Source: Microbispora sp. ZYX-F-249 | GTDB taxonomy: Bacteria > Actinomycetota > Actinomycetes > Streptosporangiales > Streptosporangiaceae | Direction of reading: 5' to 3' | DNA: 64,000 nucleotides | Assembly (NCBI RefSeq): GCF_039649665.1 | Contig: NZ_JBDJAW010000013.1 | Location: 62,001 to 126,000 of the forward strand | Shown: positions 23,055-31,786 of the stretch, piece by piece | Position numbering within the stretch: position 1 is the first letter of the stretch | How the letters are laid out: the number at the start of each line of letters is the position of its first letter | Notes under the pieces: generated by a model | What the model saw: the letters and a program-made list of their open reading frames with translations, nothing else | The model's database searches: none | What the model was told of the DNA's origin: nothing | Position numbers and translations under genes: made by a program

Positions 23055-25034
23055 TCAGCGGGTGCGGCGGGCGCGCAGGAAGTCGCTGACGACGTACTCG
23101 CCGAGGCGGTCGGCGCTGGCGGAGAAGACGCGGCCGCCGTTGCGGCGGGCGACCTCGTCCACGAACTCCCGCAGCCGGTCGTCGGCGGCCAGCATGAAGA
23201 CGTTGATCGTCGCGCGCCGCCTGGTCATCTTGTCGACCTCGGCGAGCGTCAGCGTCAGCGTCTCCTGCGACGGCGGCCACTCGAAGCGCGGCACGCCGTT
23301 GCGCATCAGGTGCGCCGTCGGCTCGCCGTCGGTGACCACCAGGACCACCGGCTCGAAGTCCGGGTGGCGGTCGAGGTGCCGGCCCGCGATCAGCAGCGCG
23401 TGGTGCAGGTTCGTGCCCTGGACCATGTCCCATTCGAGCCCGGCCAGCTCGTCGGGCCGCAGCACCCGGGCGTAGTTCGAGAACCCGATGATCTGCACCG
23501 CGTCCTGGGGGAACTTCGAGGCGACCAGCGCCTGCAGGGCGAGCGCGGTCTGCTTGGCCGCCGCCCAGGTGCCGCGCAGGGCCATCGAGTAGGACAGGTC
23601 GACCAGCAGGCAGACGGCCGCCGCCGAGCGCCGCTCGGTCTCCACGACCTCGAAGTCGTCCACCGACAGGGTCACGGGCGCGCCCCCGCCCTGCCGTACG
23701 CCGTTGACGACCGTACGGACGACGTCGATGGGCTGCTCGTCGCCGAAGCGCCATGGGCGGGTCGAGCCGGTCGGCTCCCCGGCCGTGCCCGCGTCGCGCT
23801 GGTCGTGGTCGCCGCGGCGGCCCGAGTCGAGCGAGGCGAAGACGCGGCGCAGGGCGGTCTCCCCGAGGCGGCGTACGGCCTTGGGCGTGAGCTCCAGCTT
23901 GCCGCGGTTGCGCCGCAGGTAACCCTGGGCCTCCAGCTCGCGCTCGACCTGTCGCAGCGCCTCCAGGTCGTCCACGGCCGAGCGCCCGAGCGCCCGCCGG
24001 ATCGCGGCCTCGTCGATGTCGTCGAGCCGGGCGCCGGGGTAGTCCTGGCGCAGCGCGCTCTCCAGGTCGCCGAGGTCGGCCAGCTCCTGCAGGGCCGTCA
24101 CGGCGTCGCCCATGCCCATCGGCTGCTCGCCGGACACCCGTTCGGGGGAGCCCCAGGCGAGGTCGGGACGGCGGGCGTAGAGAGAGTCGCCGAGGCGCCG
24201 CATCTGCTCGGCCAGGCCCGCCTGCTCCAGCGTCTGGTCGATCAGTCCGGCCAGTTCCTCGCGCTGCTCCGGGGTGAGCGAGGCGAGCAGCCGCTGCGCG
24301 GCGGCGGCGCGGCGGGCGAGCTGGTCGACCAGCTCATCCAGGTTCCGGGGGTTCTCGGGGAACATGTCCCCGTATTTCTGCATGAACTGGTCAAAGTCGT
24401 CCTGGGTGTGCTCGCCCCGGGCGTCGCGGTCCAGCATGTCGTTGAGGTCCGACATCATCTGCCGGACCCGTTCCATGGCGGCCGGGTCGGGGTTGGCCAG
24501 CGCGTCCCGCATGCCGCGGAACTGGCTGTCGAGGACCTCCCTGCGCAGCAGGTCGCGCAGCTCCTCGAACGTCTGCCGCGCCGCGGCCGATCGCCAGTCG
24601 TAGCCGGCCAGCTCCTGGACGGCCCGTGAGGTGTCCGAGGGCAGCGCGTCGAGCATCGCCTCCCGGAACCGGGCGTCGTCGGCCGGATCGGGACTGCGTT
24701 CTCCCGGGGGGCGACCCCCGGACCCCCGCTGGAGCTCGGCCCGCTCCTGGCCGATCGCCTTGTCGAGCAGGACGCGCACGCGCTCCAGCGTGCCGTCGAG
24801 CCGGGTGTTGTCCCGCAGTTCGCGGCGCCGCCGCCGTACCTGGCGGAGCAGGTCGTCCAGGCCGCGGCGGTCGGGAGCGCCCGGCAACCCGCGCCGCAGC
24901 AGGTCGCGCAGCGCGTCGAGCGGGGTCGAGCCGGACAGGACGGCGTCGCCCATCTCGTCCAGCGCCGAGCGCACGTCGTACGGCGGAGCCAGCGGATCCG
25001 GCCCGTCGTGGTACTCCCGGTAGAAGTAGCTCAC
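23055..25034 (-). CDS. VWA domain-containing protein (MoxR/VWA partner)
   Basis: A 659-residue protein. The N-terminal two thirds are helical, rich in Arg/Glu/Leu and probably mediate oligomerisation. The last 200 residues form a von Willebrand A domain with a complete MIDAS: DLSYS in CLLVDLSYSMALRG, a conserved Thr in QGTNLHHAL and VVTDGEPTAH. It starts at GTG 25034, overlapping the stop of the AAA ATPase gene (GTGA), so the two are translationally coupled. Such AAA-VWA pairs act as chaperone-like complexes that insert metals or remodel proteins. The client is unknown here. The open frame continues upstream as a shadow of the ATPase gene. Confidence 0.88.
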   Translation of the reverse strand: MSYFYREYHDGPDPLAPPYDVRSALDEMGDAVLSGSTPLDALRDLLRRGLPGAPDRRGLDDLLRQVRRRRRELRDNTRLDGTLERVRVLLDKAIGQERAELQRGSGGRPPGERSPDPADDARFREAMLDALPSDTSRAVQELAGYDWRSAAARQTFEELRDLLRREVLDSQFRGMRDALANPDPAAMERVRQMMSDLNDMLDRDARGEHTQDDFDQFMQKYGDMFPENPRNLDELVDQLARRAAAAQRLLASLTPEQREELAGLIDQTLEQAGLAEQMRRLGDSLYARRPDLAWGSPERVSGEQPMGMGDAVTALQELADLGDLESALRQDYPGARLDDIDEAAIRRALGRSAVDDLEALRQVERELEAQGYLRRNRGKLELTPKAVRRLGETALRRVFASLDSGRRGDHDQRDAGTAGEPTGSTRPWRFGDEQPIDVVRTVVNGVRQGGGAPVTLSVDDFEVVETERRSAAAVCLLVDLSYSMALRGTWAAAKQTALALQALVASKFPQDAVQIIGFSNYARVLRPDELAGLEWDMVQGTNLHHALLIAGRHLDRHPDFEPVVLVVTDGEPTAHLMRNGVPRFEWPPSQETLTLTLAEVDKMTRRRATINVFMLAADDRLREFVDEVARRNGGRVFSASADRLGEYVVSDFLRARRTR

Positions 25035-26440
25035 GTCCGGTACACCGCGGCGCCGTCGGTCTCGTCCTTGGACAGCCTGCGCATCAGGTAAAGCCCTTCC
25101 AGCGTGAACTCCAGCGCCGCGGCGGCGTGGCCGGGCGACTCGTCGCCCTCGCCCATGCCGAGCCGGGCCATGATCTTCGACAGGCCCTCGACGCGGCCGA
25201 TCCTGCGCAGCAGCTCGTGGGCCGGCACCAGCTCGCCCGACTCCACCTGCGCGCCCTCGCCGAACCTGTCCAGCAGCGGCGCGAGGTCGGCGCCGCCGAG
25301 CGAGCCGCGGAACGTCTCGGCCGTCGCGCGGCGCAGCAGGTGGGCGAGCACCTCGATCTCCCGCCCCTCCTCGCTGACCTCGAACTCCACCTTGCCGCGC
25401 AGCGTGTGGACCACGCCGGGCAGGTCGCACACGCGGGTGACGGGCCGCTCCTCCCCGGTCAGCGCGGCCCGCCGTACGGCGGAGGCGGCGGCGGTCTCGG
25501 CGGCGGCGATCGAGAAGCGGGCCGACACGCCCGAGCGGGAGTCGACCGCGGTCGACTCGCGGACCAGGCGGGTGAACCGGGCGATCACCTCCACCAGGTG
25601 GTCGGGCAGGTCCGCGCCGAGATCGCCGAGGTCGGCCTCCTGGCGGATCAGGACCAGCTCGTCCTCGACCGTACGGGGGTAGTGGGTGCGGATCTCCGCG
25701 CCGAACCGGTCCTTGAGCGGAGTGATGATCCGGCCGCGGTTGGTGTAGTCCTCGGGGTTGGCGCTGGCGATCAGCAGGATGTCGAGGGGGAGCCGCAGGT
25801 TGTAACCGCGGACCTGGATGTCGCGCTCCTCCAGCACGTTGAGCAGCGCCACCTGGATGCGCTCGGCCAGGTCGGGCAGCTCGTTGACGGAGAAGACGCC
25901 GCGGTTGGTCCGGGGGACCAGGCCGTAGTGGACGGTCTCCGGGTCGCCGAGCGTGCGGCCTTCGGCGATCTTGATGGGGTCGACGTCGCCGATGAGGTCG
26001 CCGACCGAGGTGTCCGGGGTGGCGAGTTTCTCGCCGTACCGGTCCTCGCGGTGCTTCCACGCGACCGGCAGGTCGTCGCCGTGGTCGGCGGCCAGCCGGC
26101 GGCACCGGACGCAGACCGGCGCGTACGGGTGGTCGTTGATCTCGCAGCCCTCGACCACCGGCGACCACTCGTCGAGCAGGCCGGTGATGGTGCGGATCAG
26201 GCGGGTCTTGCCCTGGCCGCGCTCGCCGAGGAGCACGAGGTCGTGGCCCGCGATCAGTGCCCTCTCCAGGTGGGGCAGGACCGTGTCGTCGAAGCCGACG
26301 ATGCCGGGGAACCGGGCCTCGCCGGCCCGCAGCCGGGCCAGGAGGTTCTCCCTGATCTCGGCCTTGACCGTTCGGTATCGGTGTCCACTCTCGCGCAGTT
26401 CACGCAGAGTGCTGGGGGCAGGCGTGGGCGATTTGTGCAC
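25031..26440 (-). CDS. MoxR/Mg-chelatase-like AAA+ ATPase
   Basis: A 469-residue AAA+ protein related to magnesium chelatase subunit I/MoxR. Walker A is GERGQGKTR near residues 73-81. The Walker B region lies in GVFSVNELPDLAERIQVALLNVLEERDIQVRGY, and sensor-1 is in LLIASANPEDYTNRGRIITPLKDRFGAEI. A Cys pair (VCVRCRRL, near 109-113) is an insertion in the ATPase core. It starts at GTG 26440. TAGGCT on the minus strand (26453-26448) lies 7 nt upstream, indicating a leaderless promoter for the AAA-VWA operon. With the VWA protein it forms a predicted ATP-driven remodelling complex. Confidence 0.9.
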   Translation of the reverse strand: MHKSPTPAPSTLRELRESGHRYRTVKAEIRENLLARLRAGEARFPGIVGFDDTVLPHLERALIAGHDLVLLGERGQGKTRLIRTITGLLDEWSPVVEGCEINDHPYAPVCVRCRRLAADHGDDLPVAWKHREDRYGEKLATPDTSVGDLIGDVDPIKIAEGRTLGDPETVHYGLVPRTNRGVFSVNELPDLAERIQVALLNVLEERDIQVRGYNLRLPLDILLIASANPEDYTNRGRIITPLKDRFGAEIRTHYPRTVEDELVLIRQEADLGDLGADLPDHLVEVIARFTRLVRESTAVDSRSGVSARFSIAAAETAAASAVRRAALTGEERPVTRVCDLPGVVHTLRGKVEFEVSEEGREIEVLAHLLRRATAETFRGSLGGADLAPLLDRFGEGAQVESGELVPAHELLRRIGRVEGLSKIMARLGMGEGDESPGHAAAALEFTLEGLYLMRRLSKDETDGAAVYRT

Positions 26441-26617
26441 GGAGTCGAGCCTACGTCCCCATCAGGTGATCCGGCAGCCGACTTTCAGGGAACATGGCTG
26501 AGGGGGATAACGGCTGGGGGACACGACCCAATTGGCCGGGCGGCCCGTGCGTTGACCTCCGTTCAGTGGGGAGAATCGGCCCAAGGAAACAGTCGCGGAG
26601 GAAGAGAGGGCGAGACT

Positions 26618-27916
26618 ATGGCGGTAATGACGAGCCGCTTCGCCGACGGTCTCGCCGTGGGCCCGAACCTGGTGGAAGCGGCCGAGACCGCCGTACGCCA
26701 GGCGTTGGCCGGCCTGTCGGGTCCGCCAGATCTTGTGTGCTTCTTCATCTGCGGAGACGACCCCGACGACGTGGCCAGAGCCGGCCGGCGGGCGATGTCC
26801 GTCGCGTCCGGAGCCGACGTGATCGGCTGCAGCGCGACCGGCGTGATCGGGCACGGCCAGGGCGTGGAGCTGACCCCCGCCGTGAGCGCGTGGGCGGCGT
26901 CCCTCGGCGGGGCCAGGATCGACACCTTCGCCCTGGAGACGCTCCGGACGGAGGACAGGTTCGTGGTCGTGGGGCTGCCGGAGCGCGTCCCCGACGACCG
27001 GGCGGTGATCCTGCTCGCCGACCCCTACAGCTTCCCCACGGACGCGTTCATCGAGCACTCGCACGAGGTGCTGGGCAGCCTGCCGATCGTCGGCGGCCTG
27101 GCCAACGGGCTGCAGGGCCGCGGCTCGGTGCGGCTGTTCGCCAACGGGGAGGTCCACGACTCCGGCGCGATCGGCGTGGTCATCGGCGGTCAGGTGAACG
27201 TCGGCACCGTCGTGAGCCAGGGCTGCCGGCCGATCGGGCCGTCCATGGTCGTCACCCGCGCCGAGGACAACGTGCTGCTGGAACTCGCGGGCCAGCCCGC
27301 GCTGGCGCGCCTGGAGGACATCGTCAGCGCCCTCGACGAGGAGGACCGCGACCTGGTCGCCGCCGGCTTACAGATCGGCATCGCGATGGACGAGTACGCC
27401 GAGCGCCACGAGCGCGGCGACTTCCTGATCCGGGGGGTCATCGGGATCGACCCCGAGCGGGAGGCGGTGGCCGTCGGCGACGTGATCGAGATCGGCAGGA
27501 CGGTGCGGTTCCAGGTCAGGGACGCCGAGGCCGCCGACGAGGACCTTTACGAACTGCTCGACGACCACCTGCGGGAGCACTCCGGCCGGGTCGAGGGAGC
27601 GCTGCTGTTCTCCTGCAACGGCCGGGGCTCGGGCATGTTCGACTCGGCCGACCACGACGCGCTCGCCGTACGCGAGACGCTGGGGCCGATCGGGGTGGCG
27701 GGGTTCTTCGCCGCGGGCGAGGTCGGGCCGGTCGGCGGGCACAACCACGTCCACGGCTTCACCGCGTCGCTGCTCGTCTTCTCCAGCGGCACCGATTTGT
27801 CCAGCGGCACGGGTTTCTCCGGGGGAACGGGCTTCTCGGGAGACAAGGGGTTCTCCGGCGGCACCGGGTTCCCCGGGGGCACGGGATTCCCCGGGGACGC
27901 GGGAGCGGGCGCGTGA
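26618..27916 (+). CDS. FIST domain sensor-type protein with repetitive tail
   Basis: A 432-residue soluble protein with FIST-N (about residues 25-220) and FIST-C (about 225-385) domains, which are thought to sense small ligands such as amino acids. Visible motifs include GCSATGVIG, LPIVGGLANG, GFFAAGEVGPVGGHNHVHGFTASLLVF. Residues 388-432 are an unusual tail of imperfect SGGTGF/PGGTGF repeats not found in the core domain. Codon TTA (27368-27370) encodes a leucine in AAGLQIG, so translation may depend on the scarce UUA-reading tRNA. The ATG at 26618 has GAGAGGG upstream. The stop overlaps the ROK kinase start (GTGA). Confidence 0.88.
   Translation: MAVMTSRFADGLAVGPNLVEAAETAVRQALAGLSGPPDLVCFFICGDDPDDVARAGRRAMSVASGADVIGCSATGVIGHGQGVELTPAVSAWAASLGGARIDTFALETLRTEDRFVVVGLPERVPDDRAVILLADPYSFPTDAFIEHSHEVLGSLPIVGGLANGLQGRGSVRLFANGEVHDSGAIGVVIGGQVNVGTVVSQGCRPIGPSMVVTRAEDNVLLELAGQPALARLEDIVSALDEEDRDLVAAGLQIGIAMDEYAERHERGDFLIRGVIGIDPEREAVAVGDVIEIGRTVRFQVRDAEAADEDLYELLDDHLREHSGRVEGALLFSCNGRGSGMFDSADHDALAVRETLGPIGVAGFFAAGEVGPVGGHNHVHGFTASLLVFSSGTDLSSGTGFSGGTGFSGDKGFSGGTGFPGGTGFPGDAGAGA
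27784..27912 (+). repeat. Imperfect 15-18 bp repeats encoding the FIST C-terminal tail
   Basis: The last 130 bp of the FIST gene consist of seven degenerate copies of a unit encoding Ser/Pro-Gly-Gly-Thr-Gly-Phe. The copies differ at synonymous and Ser/Pro positions, so the array is old rather than a recent slippage product. Confidence 0.8.
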
Positions 27917-28881
27917 GCGACCTCATCCTGGCCGTCGACATCGGCGGCACGAAGTTCGCGGCCGGCCTGGTGGACCCGTACGGGCGGGTGGTGACCGCCG
28001 AGCGGGCCGCCACCCCGCAGGGCGGCGACGCCGAGACGCTGTGGGAGACGCTCACCACGCTGCTCGACCGGCTGGACCTGCCCGCCGCGCTCGCCGGCGT
28101 GGGCGTCGGCTGCGGCGGGCCGATGACCTGGCCCGAGGGGGAGGTCTCGCCCCTCAACATGGGCGGCTGGCGCGGCTTCCCGCTGCGCGGGAGGCTGGCC
28201 GGGCGGTTTCCCGGCGTTCCGGTCCGCATCCACAACGACGCGATCTGCCTGGCCGTCGCGGAGCACTGGCGCGGCGCCGGGCAGGGCAGCGAGGCCATGC
28301 TCGGGATGGTCGTGTCGACCGGCGTCGGCGGCGGGCTGATCCTCGGCGGCAGGCTCATCGACGGCGGGACGGGCAACGCGGGTCACATCGGTCACGTGGT
28401 GGTCGACCCCGGGGGCCCGCCGTGCGGCTGCGGCGGCAACGGCTGTCTGGAGGCGATCGCCCGCGGCCCCGGCCTCGCCGCCTGGGCGCTCGCGCAGGGC
28501 TGGTCGCCGAACGCCGGGGTGACCCACGGTGAGCTCTACCGGGAGGAGGGGACGGCCACCGCGCGCCGCCTCGCCGCCGACGCCACGGCCGGCGACCCGA
28601 TCGCGCTGGCCGCGATGGCCCGGGCCGGGCGCGCCCTGGGTGTCGCGATCGCCTCCGCCGTCAACCTGTGCGACCTCGACCTCGTGACCGTCGGCGGCGG
28701 GCTCAGCCAGGCGGGCGACCTGCTGTTCGCGCCACTGGAGGAGGCGCTGCGAAAGCACACCCGCATGGGGTTCGCCGGGCGGGTGCGGGTCGTGCCCGCC
28801 GCGCTCGGCCAGGACGCCGGACTCGTCGGCGCCGCCGCGCTCGTGGCGGCCGGCGACAGGTACTGGTCGCCGGAGCGCTGA
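27913..28881 (+). CDS. ROK family sugar kinase
   Basis: A 322-residue ROK-family kinase, likely a glucokinase. The ATP-binding motif is AVDIGGTKFAAGLVD near residues 6-20, with VRIHNDAICLAVAEHWRGAGQG and the catalytic-Asp region after it. The ROK zinc motif reads GHIGHVVVDPGGPPCGCGGNGCLEAIARG, with all His and Cys ligands present. It starts at GTG 27913 within the FIST stop codon, so it is translationally coupled to the FIST protein. The absence of an HTH domain means it is an enzyme, not a ROK repressor. Coupling to a FIST sensor is unusual and suggests a ligand-sugar link. Confidence 0.9.
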   Translation: MSDLILAVDIGGTKFAAGLVDPYGRVVTAERAATPQGGDAETLWETLTTLLDRLDLPAALAGVGVGCGGPMTWPEGEVSPLNMGGWRGFPLRGRLAGRFPGVPVRIHNDAICLAVAEHWRGAGQGSEAMLGMVVSTGVGGGLILGGRLIDGGTGNAGHIGHVVVDPGGPPCGCGGNGCLEAIARGPGLAAWALAQGWSPNAGVTHGELYREEGTATARRLAADATAGDPIALAAMARAGRALGVAIASAVNLCDLDLVTVGGGLSQAGDLLFAPLEEALRKHTRMGFAGRVRVVPAALGQDAGLVGAAALVAAGDRYWSPER

Positions 28882-28909
28882 GAGCGCCGGAACCTGTGAT
28901 GATGGGCAC

Positions 28910-30124
28910 ATGGCTGTCCCACAGGTGACGTACGAGGACGTCGTCGCCGCACGCGAGTCGCTGTCGGACGTGGCGGCGCTGACACCCGTCCTGCATTCCC
29001 GGGTGCTGTCCGAGATCGTCGGCGGTTCGGTGCACCTGAAGTGCGAGAACCTCCAGCGGGCCGGGTCCTTCAAGGTCCGCGGAGCGTACGTGCGGATCGC
29101 GCGCCTGAGCGAGGAGGAGCGGGCCCGGGGCGTGGTCGCGGCCAGCGCGGGCAACCACGCGCAGGGCGTCGCGCTGGGATCGTCGCTGGTCGGGGCCAAG
29201 TCGACCGTCTACATGCCCGAGGGCGCGCCGCTGCCGAAGGTGGAGGCCACCCGGGCGTACGGCGCGGACGTGGTCTTCGCGGGGCACACGGTCGACGAGG
29301 CGCTGCGGGCGGCCAGGGAGCACGCGGACCGGACCGGCGCCGTCTTCATCCACCCGTTCGACCACCCCGACGTGGTCGCCGGGCAGGGCACGGTCGGCCT
29401 GGAGATCCTGGAGCAGCTCCCCGGCACGGCCACGATCGTGCTGCCCATCGGCGGCGGGGGCCTCGCGGCCGGGGTCGCGCTCGCGGTGAAGTCCCAGCGC
29501 CCGGGGATCAAGGTGGTGGGCGTGCAGGCCGAGCGGGCCGCCGCCTACCCCGACTCGCTGGCCGCAGGCCGTCCGGTCATGGTCGAGCCCACGTCCACGA
29601 TGGCGGACGGGATCGCGGTCGGGCGGCCGGGCGACCTGCCGTTCGAGCTGATCCACTACCTGGTCGACAGCGTCGTCACGGTGTCGGAGGAGTCGCTGTC
29701 GCGGGCCCTGCTGCTGTGCCTCGAACGCGCGAAGCTGCTGGTGGAGCCGGCCGGGGTGGCGGGGGTCGCGGCGCTGCTCGACCAGCCGCACGCGTTCGAG
29801 CCGCCGGTCGTCGTCGTGCTGTCGGGCGGCAACATCGATCCGCTGCTGCTGGCCAGGGTGCTGCGGCACGGCCTCGCGGCGGCGGGCCGCTATCTCGCCT
29901 TCCGCATCCGGCTGACCGACCGTCCCGGGGCGCTGGCCGCGCTCCTGGCCCGGCTGGCCGACCTCGGGGCCAACGTGCTCGACGTGGTGCACGAGCGGTT
30001 CGGCTCCCGGCTGCACCTGGAGGAGGCCGAGGTCCTGCTGCAACTGGAGACCCGCGGTCCCGCGCACTGCGACGAGGTGCTGAGCGCGCTGCGGCGGGAC
30101 GGCTACAAGCTGCTGTTCTCCTGA
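28910..30124 (+). CDS. ilvA: Threonine ammonia-lyase
   Basis: A 404-residue PLP enzyme that deaminates threonine to 2-oxobutyrate, the first step of isoleucine synthesis or a catabolic route. The PLP-lysine motif is ENLQRAGSFKVRGAY near residues 43-57, the phosphate-binding GGGGLAAG loop is near 183-190, and SAGNHAQGVA is conserved. The C-terminal about 75 residues (YLAFRIRLTDRPGALAALLARLADLGANVLDVVHERF) form a single ACT-like domain as in catabolic TdcB-type or short IlvA forms. The ATG at 28910 begins the family sequence. No Shine-Dalgarno is evident and the preceding stop is 28 bp upstream. Confidence 0.93.
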   Translation: MAVPQVTYEDVVAARESLSDVAALTPVLHSRVLSEIVGGSVHLKCENLQRAGSFKVRGAYVRIARLSEEERARGVVAASAGNHAQGVALGSSLVGAKSTVYMPEGAPLPKVEATRAYGADVVFAGHTVDEALRAAREHADRTGAVFIHPFDHPDVVAGQGTVGLEILEQLPGTATIVLPIGGGGLAAGVALAVKSQRPGIKVVGVQAERAAAYPDSLAAGRPVMVEPTSTMADGIAVGRPGDLPFELIHYLVDSVVTVSEESLSRALLLCLERAKLLVEPAGVAGVAALLDQPHAFEPPVVVVLSGGNIDPLLLARVLRHGLAAAGRYLAFRIRLTDRPGALAALLARLADLGANVLDVVHERFGSRLHLEEAEVLLQLETRGPAHCDEVLSALRRDGYKLLFS

Positions 30125-30140
30125 TCCGGGGCGGTTCGGG

Positions 30141-31631
30141 TCACATGACCGGGGCGGGGCGCTTCGGCTGGAACAGCCAGGCGTCGAACAGTCCCTTGAG
30201 GTCCTTGCCCGAGACGCGCTCGGCCAGCGCGATGAACTCCCGCGTGCTGACGTTGCCGTACCTGTGGGCGTCGGCCCACGCCCTGATCAGCGGGAAGAAC
30301 TTCTGGTCGCCGATCTCCCGGCGCAGCGCGTGCAGCGTCATGGCGCCGCGGTTGTAGACGGCGGCGCTGAACAGGTCGTCGGCGCGGGCCGCGCCCGGGG
30401 GATAGGCCCACATCGGGTCCGCCGCGTTCTCGTAGTAGCGCCGGAAGGCCGAATCGGCCGTGCCCTGACCGGTGTGCTCCGCCCACAGCCACTCGGCGTA
30501 CGTCGCGAAGCCCTCGTTCAGCCACAGGTCCCGCCAGCGCCCGATGCTCAGGCTGTCGCCGAACCACTGGTGGGCGAGCTCGTGCGCGATGATCGCGGGC
30601 TCGGGCGAGAAGCCGCCGTAGATGGGCTTGGTCTGGTTCTCCAGCGCGTACCCCGCCGCGTAGTCGTCGATCACGCCGCCGGTGGAGGAGAAGGGGTAGG
30701 GCCCGAAGACGGTCGACCAGTAGTCGGTGATCTTCCCGGTCTGGGTGAAGAGGGTGTCCAGCGAGCCGCGGAAGGAGTCGGCCACGGCGGCGTAGATCGG
30801 CAGGCCCTTTGCGCTCGTGCCGGTGCGGACCTGGAACTTTCCGGTCGTCATCGTGGCGAGGTAGCTCGCCATCGGGTGCTTCTCCCGCCAGACGAAAGTC
30901 GTCTTGCCCGCCGTGGTCTGCGGCGTCCCGGCCATCTCGCCGTTGGCGATCGCGGTCAGCCCCTCGGGCACGGTGATCCGGAAGTCGTAGGTCGCCTTGT
31001 CGGCGGGGTGGTCGTTCGACGGGAACCAGGTCTTCGCGCCGTTCGGCTCGCACGTGACGAACGCGCCGTCCGGGGTGGCGATGAAGCCGTACCGGCCGAG
31101 GTTGGCGGTGTCGTGCATCGGTTCCGGCACGCCGGAGTAGTCGACCGTGACCGCGAAGCCGTCGCCGTTCCGGATCCGCTGGGCCGGCTCGATCACGAGC
31201 TCGTCCTGACTGCGGCTGAACGAGGCCGCCGCGCCGTCCACCGCCACGCGGCTCACGGTGAGCCCGTGCAGGTCCAGGTCGAACGACGTGAGGTCCTGCG
31301 CGGCCTTCGCCTCGATCGTGGCGCTGCCCGCGAGCTTCCTGGACGAGGGGTCGTACGACAGACGGAGGTCGTAGTGCCGGACGTCGTAGCCGCCGTTGCC
31401 GTCGCTAGGGAAGTCGGGGTCGCCGATGCCCGGGGCGCCCATGGTGCCCGTCGACGTGCCCACCCCCGCTGACGCGGGGGCGGCCGCGGCAGAGGACGGC
31501 GCGACCGCGCCCTGGGACGGCGCGCAGGCCGTGGCGGTTCCGACGGCCACCGCACAGATCAGGGCGGTGATCGGCGTCCTGGTCGGCGTCCTGGTCGGCA
31601 TTGGGAACGGAGGAAGACGATGCGTGGCCAT
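30141..31631 (-). CDS. Exported M1 family metallopeptidase
   Basis: A 496-residue zinc aminopeptidase-like protein. The zinc motif HELAHQWFG (His350, His354) with Glu351 as catalytic base and the distal ligand Glu373 in LNEGFATY are intact. The N-terminus has a signal peptide with a possible lipobox (ATAC near residue 36), after which a Ser/Ala-rich linker leads into the catalytic region, so it should be tethered outside the membrane. ATG 31631 is used. ATG 31601, just before PTRTPTR, is an alternative that still keeps the signal sequence. Neighbouring repeats at 31704 precede it. M1 peptidases trim N-terminal residues from extracellular peptides. Confidence 0.9.
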   Translation of the reverse strand: MATHRLPPFPMPTRTPTRTPITALICAVAVGTATACAPSQGAVAPSSAAAAPASAGVGTSTGTMGAPGIGDPDFPSDGNGGYDVRHYDLRLSYDPSSRKLAGSATIEAKAAQDLTSFDLDLHGLTVSRVAVDGAAASFSRSQDELVIEPAQRIRNGDGFAVTVDYSGVPEPMHDTANLGRYGFIATPDGAFVTCEPNGAKTWFPSNDHPADKATYDFRITVPEGLTAIANGEMAGTPQTTAGKTTFVWREKHPMASYLATMTTGKFQVRTGTSAKGLPIYAAVADSFRGSLDTLFTQTGKITDYWSTVFGPYPFSSTGGVIDDYAAGYALENQTKPIYGGFSPEPAIIAHELAHQWFGDSLSIGRWRDLWLNEGFATYAEWLWAEHTGQGTADSAFRRYYENAADPMWAYPPGAARADDLFSAAVYNRGAMTLHALRREIGDQKFFPLIRAWADAHRYGNVSTREFIALAERVSGKDLKGLFDAWLFQPKRPAPVM

Positions 31632-31703
31632 ATGTCTGGCAACCCTATGCGAGGCGGCGAGGTGGTCCGGGTACTGACACCGCGTGTTTTCCCTGCTCGC
31701 AGG

Positions 31704-31786
31704 GGTTGCGCCTGGGGGGCGCCCGTCTCGGGGTTGCGCCTGGGGGGCGGCCGTCTCGAAGGTTGCGCCTGGGGCGGCCGTCTCAG
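31704..31786. repeat. Three imperfect 28-29 bp tandem repeats
   Basis: Units starting GGTTGCGCCTGGGG at 31704, 31732 and 31761 each end in a GGCCGTCTC or GCCCGTCTC segment. The third copy runs to the end of the RDD gene. The array lies between two minus-strand genes, downstream of RDD and upstream of the M1 peptidase gene. Spacerless and few, it is not a CRISPR array. Confidence 0.85.

Noticed and set aside
25035-26168. Upstream extension of the VWA frame across the AAA ATPase gene
   Set aside because: It is an Arg/Pro-rich shadow of the ATPase gene; the GTGA overlap gives a better start.
31704-31786. Possible CRISPR array
   Set aside because: Only three directly adjacent copies, no unique spacers and no cas genes.
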